In this document: positions 16,900 through 24,434 of the stretch, piece after piece
How the letters are laid out: the number at the start of each line of letters is the position of its first letter
How positions within the stretch are numbered: position 1 is the first letter of the stretch
Source of the DNA: Tumebacillus_A lipolyticus
GTDB taxonomy: Bacteria; Bacillota; Bacilli; Tumebacillales; Tumebacillaceae
Length of the DNA: 64,000 nucleotides
Direction: 5' to 3'
Assembly: GCF_042682745.1 (NCBI RefSeq)
Contig: NZ_JBHUIO010000005.1
Span: 186,001-250,000, forward strand
The notes under the pieces: generated by a model
The model's database searches: none
Told to the model about the DNA's origin: nothing
The model's input: the letters and a program-made list of their open reading frames with translations, nothing else
Made by a program: the position numbers and the translations under genes

Positions 16900-16912
16900 T
16901 TCGCTACTGACT

Positions 16913-16941
16913 ACTATAGCGCATCGATCAGCGCTTGTAAA
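16913..16941 (-). promoter_or_regulatory. Promoter of the gene at 16421 (and possibly rpsD)
   Basis: On the minus strand TTTACA (16941-16936) and TATAGT (16918-16913) are spaced by 17 bases. Confidence 0.65.
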
Positions 16942-16994
16942 CAATCTCTCTTAGTAATAGCCAAATGAGTCGCTTTCAAAACAACAACGGCAGC

Positions 16995-17576
16995 CTAGCC
17001 CAAGTTTTCGTATCCGTTGACGATCAGGTCGAGACGGCCATCATCCGGATCGAAGATCAGGCCGTGCACCGGAACATCCTTGGGAATCAATGGGTTCTCG
17101 CGGATCGTTTTGACCACCTCGGCCACGTTTTCGATCGGGTGGTGGAACGTGTCCACCCAACGCGACAGAGCGCCTTCGACCAGCTTGATCGCTTCGGGCG
17201 AGATCCCGCGGGCGATCATCTTCTCCTTCAAGTCGTCTGCCGTCGCTGTCGACATGCCGCAATCGAGATGTCCGATGACGATCAGCTCCTTCACGCCGAG
17301 CGCGTAGATCGCCATCACCAATGAGCGGATGACGACTCCAAACGGATGGGTGAGGGTGTTCCCCGCATTTTTGATCACCTTCGCCTCGCCGCGCTGGATG
17401 CCCATCGCACCTTCGAGGAAATCGACGAGGCGAGTGTCCATGCAGGTGAAGATCGCAAGCTCTTTGCTCGGGATCTTCGTGACGGCCGGAACGTTGTGCA
17501 GTTCCTTTCGCTTTTTCCACTCGTCGACGAACCCAGTATTCGCTTCCAACACTTGTTCTAAAATGGTCTTGCTCAT
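16995..17576 (-). CDS. Beta-class carbonic anhydrase
   Basis: The 193-residue enzyme interconverts CO2 and bicarbonate. Zinc ligands are visible in CMDTR (Cys, with the Asp-Arg dyad, ~45) and HLDCG (His and Cys, ~102-105). Length is normal for the class. ATG 17576 follows GGGGGTGTG; an ATG two codons upstream is less well spaced. It is transcribed alone. Confidence 0.95.
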   Translation of the reverse strand: MSKTILEQVLEANTGFVDEWKKRKELHNVPAVTKIPSKELAIFTCMDTRLVDFLEGAMGIQRGEAKVIKNAGNTLTHPFGVVIRSLVMAIYALGVKELIVIGHLDCGMSTATADDLKEKMIARGISPEAIKLVEGALSRWVDTFHHPIENVAEVVKTIRENPLIPKDVPVHGLIFDPDDGRLDLIVNGYENLG

Positions 17577-17587
17577 TGACACACCCC

Positions 17588-17764
17588 CTAACAGTTTACT
17601 ATAGTTTGCTTGCCAGATCTGCCTGCTTCATTCGGGTGGGATATGGCGTTTCGATCCGCGTCAAGCATCTCGCCATGCGGGTCTGCTCACACCGCTCAGC
17701 GCTGCGAGCGAATGGTGATCGCCCAGGCGAGCCCGCGGTCTTTCGCAAGTTCATCAAATCGCAT
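17588..17764 (-). pseudogene. Decayed coding remnant, possibly low-molecular-weight tyrosine phosphatase
   Basis: One frame reads MRFDELAKDRGLAW..., then two TGA stops three codons apart, then ADPHGEMLDADRNAIS and onward to a final TAG. The pattern (F.ELAK.RGL, later .PH....L....IS) recalls the middle of low-molecular-weight protein tyrosine phosphatases, but the catalytic loop is missing. No ribosome site is present. The family call is weak. Confidence 0.3.
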
Positions 17765-17841
17765 AGCATATGTAACAGGTTATGTAGGGTGATGAAACCT
17801 ATCCCGTCCTTTTCCATAGTATCACAAAACGGCGAATGACA

Positions 17842-17869
17842 AGAAAAAAGGAAGGGGTTGCTCCCTTCC
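17842..17869 (-). terminator. Terminator of the 33-residue membrane protein gene
   Basis: GGAAGGG pairs with CCCTTCC and is followed on the minus strand by T6, seven bases after the stop. Confidence 0.85.
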
Positions 17870-17875
17870 AAATTG

Positions 17876-17977
17876 CTACTCTCTTTTCTTCTGGGTGAAA
17901 TGTGCAGTCCAAGCGAAGGCGAAAAACAAGAATCCCACAAAAGCAAACACCCCGATGGCAAACAGCAATGGCCACAT
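17876..17977 (-). CDS. 33-residue single-span membrane protein
   Basis: A short ORF starts MWPLLFAIGVFAF, continues as one hydrophobic helix with several Phe, and ends in a basic KKRE tail. GAGGAGGAGGAG lies 6 bases before ATG 17977 and a strong terminator follows, so it is a complete small transcription unit. The shape resembles small subunits or regulators of membrane complexes, such as those of terminal oxidases, but I cannot name a partner. Confidence 0.65.
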   Translation of the reverse strand: MWPLLFAIGVFAFVGFLFFAFAWTAHFTQKKRE

Positions 17978-18442
17978 GCTGTTCTCCTCCTCCTCGCTCA
18001 GAAAGGGCGGTTGAAAGGCGCGTGCGGCAGCAGTCGCCCCCTCGTCGCTTCAGCTATCAGATTCCTCTTCTCTCTACGTTATGCGGACAAAACGTACGGT
18101 AGACGTACCACGCCAAGAAGACGACCGCATGCGGTCGCCTTCGCAACAGAACTGTTCTGCACTCCATCTCATCAAACAGCAATCGAGCTTTGGGAACCGA
18201 CTGCTCGGAGCTATCCCTTGCCGCTAGATCATCGTGAGATGCCCGACTCGATTCTGAGGACGATCGGGTACACGCTCAAGATTCCTTGAGGAATGCATTT
18301 AAAATGGGTAAGCCAAGGTGGATAGCCCTCGCGACCGGTATCATCCATTTATTCCCAACGAATCACTTCCGCCCTTGATCGGCGATCGCATCGTTCACGA
18401 TCATCTCTTTCAAGGTCTCTGTCAGAGGCGCTGTGCGCCTTC
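17978..18442. other. Intergenic region with weak coding remnants
   Basis: About 465 bases without a convincing gene. The plus-strand frame ending at 18289 has a protein-like tail (AIELWEPTARSYPLP...) but no good start, and a minus-strand frame near 18375-18430 gives LTETLKEMIVNDAIADQG before a stop. Both may be remnants of lost genes. Confidence 0.3.
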
Positions 18443-19012
18443 TTACACCCGTTCGAGCGGGCGGTGTGGCTCAGGCGACCATTCAACGCGGATCTGATCG
18501 CCTGGGCGCACCTGTCCGCCGCTCAACACGATGCCCATGATCCCCGCTTTGCGGATCAGGTTGCCCTGCTCGTCACGGTCGAGAACCGTCTTCATCAAGC
18601 CTGGCTGAAAGCGATCCAGCTGGGCGCAAGGGTTGCGCAGTCCGGTGACCTCGACGATCGCCGCATCGCCGATGTACAGTCTGGCTCCCGTTGGCAAACC
18701 GAGCAGATCGACACCTCGCGTGGTGATATTTTCGCCCATCTGCCCCGCCGAAACAGAAAAGCCGGCCGCCTGTAACTCGTCAAACAGTTCAGCGTGAATT
18801 AGGTGCACTTGGCGCAGGTTCGGCTGGGTCGGGTCTTGCGCCACCCGCGAGCGATGCTTGACCTCTTTTCCCAGATGAGCGTCTCCTTCGACACCCAGCC
18901 CAGCTAAAAGCTGGATGCTGTCCTGATTTTGCTTGCTAAACGTGTGCGTCCCGCTCGTGCTCACCATCAATACGCTCCCCGTGCCGACTACCGCTTCACC
19001 TTTCCATTCCAT
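18443..19012 (-). CDS. MOSC domain protein
   Basis: About 189 residues from ATG 19012. The family core is present: LLAGLGVEGDAHLG, QVHLIHAELFDEL, GENITTRGVDLLGLP and the conserved Cys in TGLRNPCAQLD (~135). MOSC domains are linked to molybdenum-cofactor sulfur chemistry and N-hydroxylated compound reduction; the substrate here is unknown. The start is uncertain: ATG 18967 has a good GGGGAG site but would trim the first strand expected for the family. It is transcribed alone. Confidence 0.9.
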   Translation of the reverse strand: MEWKGEAVVGTGSVLMVSTSGTHTFSKQNQDSIQLLAGLGVEGDAHLGKEVKHRSRVAQDPTQPNLRQVHLIHAELFDELQAAGFSVSAGQMGENITTRGVDLLGLPTGARLYIGDAAIVEVTGLRNPCAQLDRFQPGLMKTVLDRDEQGNLIRKAGIMGIVLSGGQVRPGDQIRVEWSPEPHRPLERV

Positions 19013-19296
19013 GCGCCTCATCGTCTCCATTCGTCTGCGTGATCGTTCCTACTTGGCGATACGTAAGTCAAGGCTCCCAACTGCTGCTTCTACTCTTTGA
19101 GCATCTCAAAGATCTTGATCGTATGCAACGAATAGAGTTGGTCAAAAACACCATCCCCTTTTCGACAGAGCCTTCTATGATTGTGAAAACTCTGTCGCGC
19201 AGTGCTGGTCGAGAGCGAGCAATCACATATTATGCAACTGTAAAAAACGATAGGAAATCACGATATGTTTTAGCGGCAATTTTGATAAGTAGCCTG

Positions 19297-19324
19297 TTGA
19301 CTATCAGTTCCTGACAGGTATGAT
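19297..19324 (+). promoter_or_regulatory. Promoter of the T-box/LysE unit
   Basis: TTGACT and TATGAT are separated by 16 bases, placing transcription start just before the T-box stem I. Confidence 0.65.
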
Positions 19325-19330
19325 AGAGAA

Positions 19331-19570
19331 CAATAAGCTTTGACGTGGAGAAGTACTCTAGATGGCAATCCACAGAGAGTTGCCCAAACGCTGAAAGGGC
19401 AATGATTATCGCTAGAGGAAGAACACCACGGAGCGCCATCCGAACGATTTCGTTCTAGTAGGAATGGACGGTTCTCCACCGTTACCGGAGCTGAGTGGTC
19501 GGTTCTTTTCCGACAACTAGGGTGGCAACACGGGTTAAGCCTCGTCCCTTTCTGGAAGGAGGCTTTTTGT
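19331..19570 (+). promoter_or_regulatory. T-box riboswitch leader
   Basis: Stem I can be drawn: GCTTTG (19337) pairs with CGGAGC (19429), AGTA plus CTCTAG (19352-19361) faces CTAGAG plus GAA (19412-19420) as in a loop E motif, and the distal hairpin TTGCCC/GGGCAA carries GCTGAAA. The T-box sequence AGGGTGGCAACACGGG is at 19519-19534. A terminator with AAGCCTC/GAGGCTT arms and a T-run follows (19537-19567). In UGGC the variable base is C, which would pair with a G discriminator. Candidate specifier codons are AAC (Asn, 19422) or ACC (Thr, 19425); the G discriminator favours Asn. Confidence 0.88.
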
Positions 19571-19592
19571 ATTCTTACGGGAGGTGTTCCAA

Positions 19593-19655
19593 ATGGAAGA
19601 TGACAATGGCAACAATTTCAAAACAATCAAGTCAAAGGAGGGTTTTGATCCATGA
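19593..19655 (+). CDS. 20-codon upstream ORF coupled to the LysE gene
   Basis: ATG 19593 follows GGGAGGTG by 6 bases and lies just after the T-box terminator. The 20-residue product (MEDDNGNNFKTIKSKEGFDP) has Asn at three positions. Its TGA overlaps the ATG of the exporter gene (ATGA), and that gene's ribosome site AAAGGAGGG lies inside the small ORF. Translation of one probably aids the next. Confidence 0.55.
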   Translation: MEDDNGNNFKTIKSKEGFDP

Positions 19656-20263
19656 TTTTCTTCCTAAAGGGAGTTCTGATCGGATTTTCTGTTGCGGCCC
19701 CCGTTGGGGCAATCGGTCTACTATGCATTCAGCGCACACTCGTACAAAGTCGCTTGTCAGGGTTTCTGACTGGCTTGGGAGCTGCATTTGCCAACGCCAT
19801 CTATGGGGTGATCGCGGGCATTTTTGGCGCAGGGCTGATCACCCAGTTTCTCGTCAGCCAAGAGAGATTGGTTCATCTTATCAGTGGGGTTTTCCTCATC
19901 TACATGGGCGTCAAGATGATTCGTTCAGTGCCACCAGATCGCGAGGTTGATCCGACCAGCAAAGGTCTTCTGGCAAACTTTCTGTCCTCTTTTTTCCTTC
20001 TCATCACAAACCCATCTACCATCTTGTTCTTTCTAGCTGTCTTTGGAACTGTTGGAGTTCCTACAGCTTCCAACCAAGTTTTCGGTGCATCCGTTACTAT
20101 ATGCGGCATTTTCATGGGCTCTGTACTCTGGTGGCTGACTTTGGTGACGGTGACGCATCTATTGAAAAATAGGATCAATCGGAAGGTGCTCAGCGCAATC
20201 AACAAGATTGCAGGATTGATCATCGTTGGATTTGGGGTAACCTCTTGCATTTCATCCTTTTAG
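19652..20263 (+). CDS. LysE/RhtB family amino acid exporter
   Basis: The 203-residue protein has about six membrane spans and the family N-terminus with FSVAAPVGAIGLLCIQRTL, later TNPSTILFFLAVFG. Members export amino acids such as lysine, threonine or homoserine. AAAGGAGGG lies upstream, within a coupled small ORF. Control by a T-box leader means expression rises when a particular tRNA is uncharged, which is unexpected for an exporter, so the direction or substrate may differ from the family norm. No clear terminator follows. Confidence 0.93.
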   Translation: MIFFLKGVLIGFSVAAPVGAIGLLCIQRTLVQSRLSGFLTGLGAAFANAIYGVIAGIFGAGLITQFLVSQERLVHLISGVFLIYMGVKMIRSVPPDREVDPTSKGLLANFLSSFFLLITNPSTILFFLAVFGTVGVPTASNQVFGASVTICGIFMGSVLWWLTLVTVTHLLKNRINRKVLSAINKIAGLIIVGFGVTSCISSF

Positions 20264-20389
20264 ATTCGGGTGACAACCATCCATCTGAAAGTCGCATCGT
20301 TTCTTCACTTGAACAGACCATGACTTTTTTTCACTCTTTTACCGTGCAATGTGCTGATTTGATATAGTTACCATTGAGGGGGTGGAGCA

Positions 20390-20746
20390 TTGCACAAGAT
20401 TGTCGATCTTGAAGAAGTTCTGTTCTTTGTTCAAGATGTAACTCAAGCCAAGCAATGGTATATGAAACTGTTAGATACCAATCCAACGTTTGATGACCCC
20501 AATTATTGCACCTTTCAGCTGGGTCGGGTCACGATCGGGCTTCATCCTTCCGATTCGAAGACCGCTTCCGGTGTAGCAGGGCAGGTGGCTTATTGGCGGG
20601 TTGAAAATCTCACGTCAACCATCGATCACTTTGTTGCACACGGTTGTACCGTTTTTCGTGGGCCCATTGTTGGAATCGATGGTCCACAGATTTGCCAAGT
20701 CAAAGATCCGCACGGAAACGTATGGGGTTTTGTTGAAAGAAATTGA
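20390..20746 (+). CDS. VOC (glyoxalase/bleomycin resistance) family protein
   Basis: The 118-residue protein has the two beta-alpha-beta-beta-beta modules of the vicinal-oxygen-chelate fold, with FFVQDVTQAKQWYMKLL at the front and KDPHGNVWGFVE at the end. It is probably a dimeric metal enzyme or drug-binding protein; substrate unknown. The start is TTG 20390 after GAGGGGGTGG. It is followed by a 20-bp hairpin. Confidence 0.88.
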   Translation: MHKIVDLEEVLFFVQDVTQAKQWYMKLLDTNPTFDDPNYCTFQLGRVTIGLHPSDSKTASGVAGQVAYWRVENLTSTIDHFVAHGCTVFRGPIVGIDGPQICQVKDPHGNVWGFVERN

Positions 20747-20760
20747 TGAGCAATTATATT

Positions 20761-20808
20761 CCAAAATAGGAGCTCCAACCGCTCGATGGTTGGAGCTCCT
20801 ATTTTGGG
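20761..20808. repeat. Perfect 20-bp inverted repeat (hairpin, likely terminator)
   Basis: CCAAAATAGGAGCTCCAACC and its exact complement flank a seven-base loop GCTCGAT. Only a short T-run follows (CTTTT). The core (AACC-loop-GGTTGGAG) is shared with the hairpin at 23964. Confidence 0.8.
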
Positions 20809-21147
20809 ATCTTTTCGAGTAGAAGATTCCTATGATTGGAGTAAAATCTGGGAAAACATCACGAAATCATCGAAAATCATGTTCATGAAGCTACTGGTTA
20901 CACCTTGGTTCAGGGCATTCTGGGAAATTAAGTTTCATTATGAGTGACTAGTTATGCATGTGAAATGCCATTGTTTGTTTAGGACATTTTCTCACACTAT
21001 GATGATCGCATCACCAAATATACCCATTTAGAGCGAGGTATTTTGTCTTATTTTAATATTTTATATAAAAATTTCAAGAAATATATATACAACAAGTCGT
21101 TTTATGTGTATATTAATAATATAAAAACATATGAAGGGGTTAATATA
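20809..21147. other. Intergenic, AT-rich, with a possible coding remnant
   Basis: Bases 20828-20930 read as DSYDWSKIWENIT in one frame, continuing in another as ENHVHEATGYTLVQGILG before a stop. This looks like the tail of a frameshifted gene of unknown family. The remaining AT-rich stretch probably holds the promoter of the next gene. Confidence 0.3.
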
Positions 21148-21537
21148 ATGAACAAAAAAATGATCGCCGCACTTATCACCTCTGGGTTAGCCGCAGCAGT
21201 ATTCTCATCTAATGCACATGCTGCTTCGACCCCGTACAGTGGCACCCATACTGGCTACGGTGCCCCGCACGAGAAAGAGTTCACGTTGAACTCATCCGCA
21301 AAGGTAACCGTATTTGGTTCCCAAAATGCCACAGAACCAGAATATACTGCAATTTGTTATTACTCGGTCTATAAAAAGGTACCTTTCTGGTTTGATGAAC
21401 TCGTCTATGACAAAGGCGAAATTCGCGGTAACAACGCGACTGTAAATTTTGCTACTTCAAAACTGGAGTCAGGAACCTATTACCTCAAATTCGTTTGCAA
21501 CACTCCGTCCTTCACAAGTGGAACGATTTCTTGGTAA
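21148..21537 (+). CDS. Secreted hypothetical protein
   Basis: The 129-residue precursor has a clear signal peptide (MNKKMIAALITSGLAAAVFS, cleavage after AHA near residue 26). The mature part is about 100 residues, beta-rich, with Cys near residues 68 and 120 that could form one disulfide. AAGGGG lies 7 bases before ATG 21148. I do not recognise the family; an Ig-like or lectin-like fold is possible. An assembly gap follows 6 bases after the stop. Confidence 0.8.
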   Translation: MNKKMIAALITSGLAAAVFSSNAHAASTPYSGTHTGYGAPHEKEFTLNSSAKVTVFGSQNATEPEYTAICYYSVYKKVPFWFDELVYDKGEIRGNNATVNFATSKLESGTYYLKFVCNTPSFTSGTISW

Positions 21538-21543
21538 TCTTAG

Positions 21544-21577
21544 NNNNNNNNNNNNNNNNNNNNNNNNNNNNNNNNNN
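21544..21577. other. Assembly gap (34 N)
   Basis: A run of 34 undetermined bases. Contiguity across it cannot be judged from the sequence. Confidence 1.
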
Positions 21578-21741
21578 ATATTTCCTTGGTACGTTTTGTG
21601 AACTATCCTGATCATCGAATTGTTCGAAATGAATGGGTGGTTCATCATGCAGATGTTGCCATGCGCAGGATGTAGAGTGTTATGTTGCGTTCCTGTTAAT
21701 TGGTGAGTCGAGTAGGTAACTGAAACAAACCGTATGACATT

Positions 21742-21783
21742 CATGAGAAGATCCAACTTCTACATAAGTTGAATCTTCTCATG
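21742..21783. repeat. 18-bp inverted repeat
   Basis: CATGAGAAGATCCAACTT and its complement (one mismatch) flank a six-base loop. It lies in the otherwise gene-free stretch 21578-22027 and may be a terminator hairpin for something in or before the gap. Confidence 0.65.
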
Positions 21784-22027
21784 TAAGCCGTCCTATGAGC
21801 TTCGGCTGATGTCCAACAATCTCACGAAAGGTTAGATGATAAGTACTCGTTTTGTGTTTTCCTCCCTCATCATACGAATTGGTCAAAGTGAGGAAGGTCT
21901 CCAGGCTATGGTGAAAAGCAGTACGACATTGTATGATTGTTTACTATTAGGAGGATAAATTGTTTCATCCTCTATAGAAAGACTGAGTGCAGTCGTTCTA
22001 GATCGATCATGATTCATGGAGGTAATT

Positions 22028-22714
22028 ATGAAGTACGAGATCATATTGTTCGATGTTGATGATACATTGTTCGATTTCAGCATGTCAGAAAAGACGGCAT
22101 TGCAACATACTTTTCTAAAGTTCGGGATGCCAACCGGTTTGACCGATTATCATACCACTTACAAAGAGATTAGCAAGATATTATGGAGTGATTTGGAAAA
22201 GGGGAATACCACTTTATCAGGACTAGGGGTGGAGAGATTTAGAAGGTTGTTCTTCGAGCATAGCCTTGAAATCGATGCAGCTAAATTCAACAGCACCTAT
22301 CTTGGCTATTTGGGGAAGGAAACAGTTCTTGTAGAGGGAGCCCTGGAACTGTGCAACCAACTTGCCGGCTGTCGGCTAGCGATTATTACAAACGGATTTA
22401 CAGCTGTTCAGAAATCAAGGATCGGCAGTTCTCCTCTATGCAATACTTTCGAGCATATTATTATTTCAGAGGAGGTTGGCTCCCAGAAGCCAGAGAGTGG
22501 CATTTTTGATTATGCGTTTTCCAAGCTAGACTTTACAGATAAGGAAAAAGTATTGATTGTGGGCGATTCATTAACCTCAGATATTCAAGGGGGAGCAAAT
22601 TATGGGATTGATACCTGCTGGTTCAATCCAAACTATGAGGAAAACAGTATTGGAACTCGACCGACATATGAAATCCATGAGCTGATGGATCTGTTGAGGA
22701 TTTTGAGAATCTAG
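22028..22714 (+). CDS. HAD-family hydrolase, YjjG-type pyrimidine nucleotidase
   Basis: The 228-residue protein has the HAD motifs: FDVDDTLFDF (nucleophile Asp near residue 9), ITNGF (Thr), Lys in the EEVGSQKPESGIF region and VGDSLTSDIQGG (Asp pair). The cap and the spacing to the second motif fit YjjG-like 5'-nucleotidases that remove phosphate from non-canonical pyrimidine nucleotides. GGAGGT lies 4 bases before ATG 22028. It is transcribed alone. Confidence 0.92.
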   Translation: MKYEIILFDVDDTLFDFSMSEKTALQHTFLKFGMPTGLTDYHTTYKEISKILWSDLEKGNTTLSGLGVERFRRLFFEHSLEIDAAKFNSTYLGYLGKETVLVEGALELCNQLAGCRLAIITNGFTAVQKSRIGSSPLCNTFEHIIISEEVGSQKPESGIFDYAFSKLDFTDKEKVLIVGDSLTSDIQGGANYGIDTCWFNPNYEENSIGTRPTYEIHELMDLLRILRI

Positions 22715-22838
22715 TTAGATGAAATAAGTTATATACTTGTAGCGGCATTTAGCTAAACAAGTAGATTTGTTGAGTAGCAAATCGCATTTTCGTATTCGTA
22801 ATGATCAGATCATGAACTAGAAAAAGGAGCTGACCTTA

Positions 22839-23216
22839 ATGAATATCTCTCGCTTGGATCATTTGGTTTTGACTGTAAAAAGTATAGATAAAACATGTGA
22901 CTTCTATAGCCGAGTGTTAGGTATGAAGGTTATCACTTTTGGGGAGGGAAGAAAGGCACTACTTTTTGGACAACAGAAAATAAACCTGCATGAAGTAGGT
23001 AAATTGTTTGAACCAAAAGCAAAAAATCCAATGCCTGGAACTGCCGATCTATGTTTTATAACAGATGTCCAACTTTCAGATGTGATCGATCATTTGGATA
23101 GTTGCGGAGTACCGATTGAAGAAGGCCCTGTAAAACGAACAGGAGCATTAGCTCCTATTATGTCGGTGTATATTAGAGATCCTGATGATAATCTGATCGA
23201 GATTTCTAACTACTAA
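22839..23216 (+). CDS. VOC family glyoxalase-like protein
   Basis: The 125-residue protein opens RLDHLVLTVKSIDKTCDFYSRVLGM and ends YIRDPDDNLIEISNY, both hallmarks of the VOC fold. The metal-ligand positions (His8, a mid-chain His near residue 50 in INLHEVG, and the terminal Glu) are present. Substrate unknown. AAAGGAG lies about 9 bases upstream. Confidence 0.92.
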   Translation: MNISRLDHLVLTVKSIDKTCDFYSRVLGMKVITFGEGRKALLFGQQKINLHEVGKLFEPKAKNPMPGTADLCFITDVQLSDVIDHLDSCGVPIEEGPVKRTGALAPIMSVYIRDPDDNLIEISNY

Positions 23217-23546
23217 TTGAGTCCCGTTCACTTGGATAAACTCTGAGCAGCCTTTACCTACCAGTACAGACCGACCCCTCTTTCATCCATCATTATGGCT
23301 GCGTTCGATCATGTGAGACGAGAACGATAGTGCCTTCTAAAAGCTAAAAAAAGTTCTAGTGTTTCCGTATACATAACAGAAAATTAGTCGGCTCATCTAA
23401 GACCCGCACGTTGTAGATTCCCAAAAAAGTTGGCACAACATGAGTTGCCAAAAGCATTCTGCTATGATTTATCATGCCCGTGACAAAGTGAATTCTGATC
23501 GCATAAAATGATACGATTTCAAGTCACTCATAAAAAGAAGGTCTGC
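23217..23546. other. Intergenic region, nothing recognised
   Basis: About 330 bases with no ORF of note, no clear hairpin and no recognisable RNA element; it presumably carries the promoter of the next small gene. Confidence 0.4.
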
Positions 23547-23771
23547 ATGATGAAATCACAAATAACAGTCGAAAACATGAAGCGAACTCAAGATCTCCAA
23601 ACAAGATTTGCAGTTGCGTTTCTTACATTATTTTTAGCCACTTTCTTTTTAGGGAGAACTGCGACTCCACAATTAGGCATCGGCCAAATCGTTCTCCTCT
23701 GGGGTCTTTTAGTACCTGATATGCGGAAAGTGGTGATGATTTTGTTCGTAGTTTATTACTTTCTGTCATAG
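23547..23771 (+). CDS. Small two-span membrane protein, hypothetical
   Basis: The 74-residue product has a charged N-terminus (KSQITVENMKRTQDLQTRF) and two hydrophobic segments (~27-43 and ~51-73) ending VVYYFLS. AAGAAGG precedes ATG 23547. I do not recognise the family. A minus-strand frame overlaps it but lacks a ribosome site. Confidence 0.55.
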   Translation: MMKSQITVENMKRTQDLQTRFAVAFLTLFLATFFLGRTATPQLGIGQIVLLWGLLVPDMRKVVMILFVVYYFLS

Positions 23772-23963
23772 CGAGAGCAGAAGTTCGAGCCATAGAAAAA
23801 GGCACGCAACGTTTGTATAGCTTCGGTTGTTTCCTACGCGCTTCATCTAAAGGTTTTGAAATCAATCGATCATACTTTTTGTCTTTTGAACGATACAATA
23901 CTTATTACGCAGACCGAGAAACATGGTGACGCAAGTGCTCTACTTGAATCTGAACGTAATCGC

Positions 23964-24018
23964 TTACGAACAAGAACAACTCTAACCTCTCAATGGTTGG
24001 AGTTGTTCTTGTTCGTAA
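23964..24018. repeat. 24-bp inverted repeat hairpin
   Basis: Arms starting TTACGAACAAGAACAACTC pair over 24 positions (one T-G wobble in RNA) around loop TCTCAAT. The right arm encodes the last codons of the minus-strand gene at 23990. The inner sequence resembles the hairpin at 20761. Confidence 0.8.
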
Positions 24019-24229
24019 CTCTTCTTGAAAAAAGTATCCCGATGAGTAGAAATAGGATCGGTAACAGCAGCAGATATACACCTATTGACCACATGGCAAG
24101 CAATGAACACAAAAAGGACAATATTGCACCACTATACATCTTTTTTGGTGATCTTCTGCGAATTCCCCATATAGCCAGCAGAATACTTACTACCAGTACA
24201 GAATAGAACAAATATCCCCAAAACCCCAT
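23990..24229 (-). CDS. Small membrane protein, hypothetical
   Basis: The 79-residue product has two or three hydrophobic segments (GYLFYSVLVVSILLAIWG, then SGAILSFLCSLLAMWSIG running into YLLLLPILFLLIGILF) with a basic loop RRRSPKKM between, and a polar Asn-rich tail. GGAGGTG lies 6 bases before ATG 24229. The 3' end lies inside the long inverted repeat, which probably doubles as terminator. Confidence 0.6.
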   Translation of the reverse strand: MGFWGYLFYSVLVVSILLAIWGIRRRSPKKMYSGAILSFLCSLLAMWSIGVYLLLLPILFLLIGILFSRRVTNKNNSNH

Positions 24230-24287
24230 CTGGACACCTCCACTCAATAGAACACTATAGGTAAGCACGCACGAAAATTACATGATC

Positions 24288-24335
24288 AACTTTTCATAGA
24301 ACTCGTTGTATTTAGCAGGCTTGAGGTGCAGGTAT
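24288..24335 (-). pseudogene. Fragment of an RNase HIII gene
   Basis: On the minus strand it reads VYLHLKPAKYNEFYEKL, closely matching VLHVKPAKYNELYEKF of the intact rnhC (about 28200-28255), and the DNA is similar. No surrounding rnhC sequence remains. Confidence 0.75.
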
Positions 24336-24434
24336 ACCCTAACATGATTCGTCCTAACCTTCGACCATGATGATCTACATCGCATAAGTCAAGAAACTTT
24401 TGGGGGACATTAACGTAGAAGGAGGTGAAAACAT

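Noticed and set aside
18300..18440. T-box or other riboswitch near 18300-18440
   Set aside because: A GGTGGATAGCC stretch suggested a T-box at first glance, but there is no UGGNACC core, stem I or terminator.
19039..19314. 91-codon plus-strand ORF before the T-box
   Set aside because: It has no ribosome site and runs into the T-box promoter.
23623..23898. 91-codon minus-strand ORF overlapping the small membrane protein
   Set aside because: No ribosome site and no family; the opposite strand has two convincing membrane segments and a start signal.
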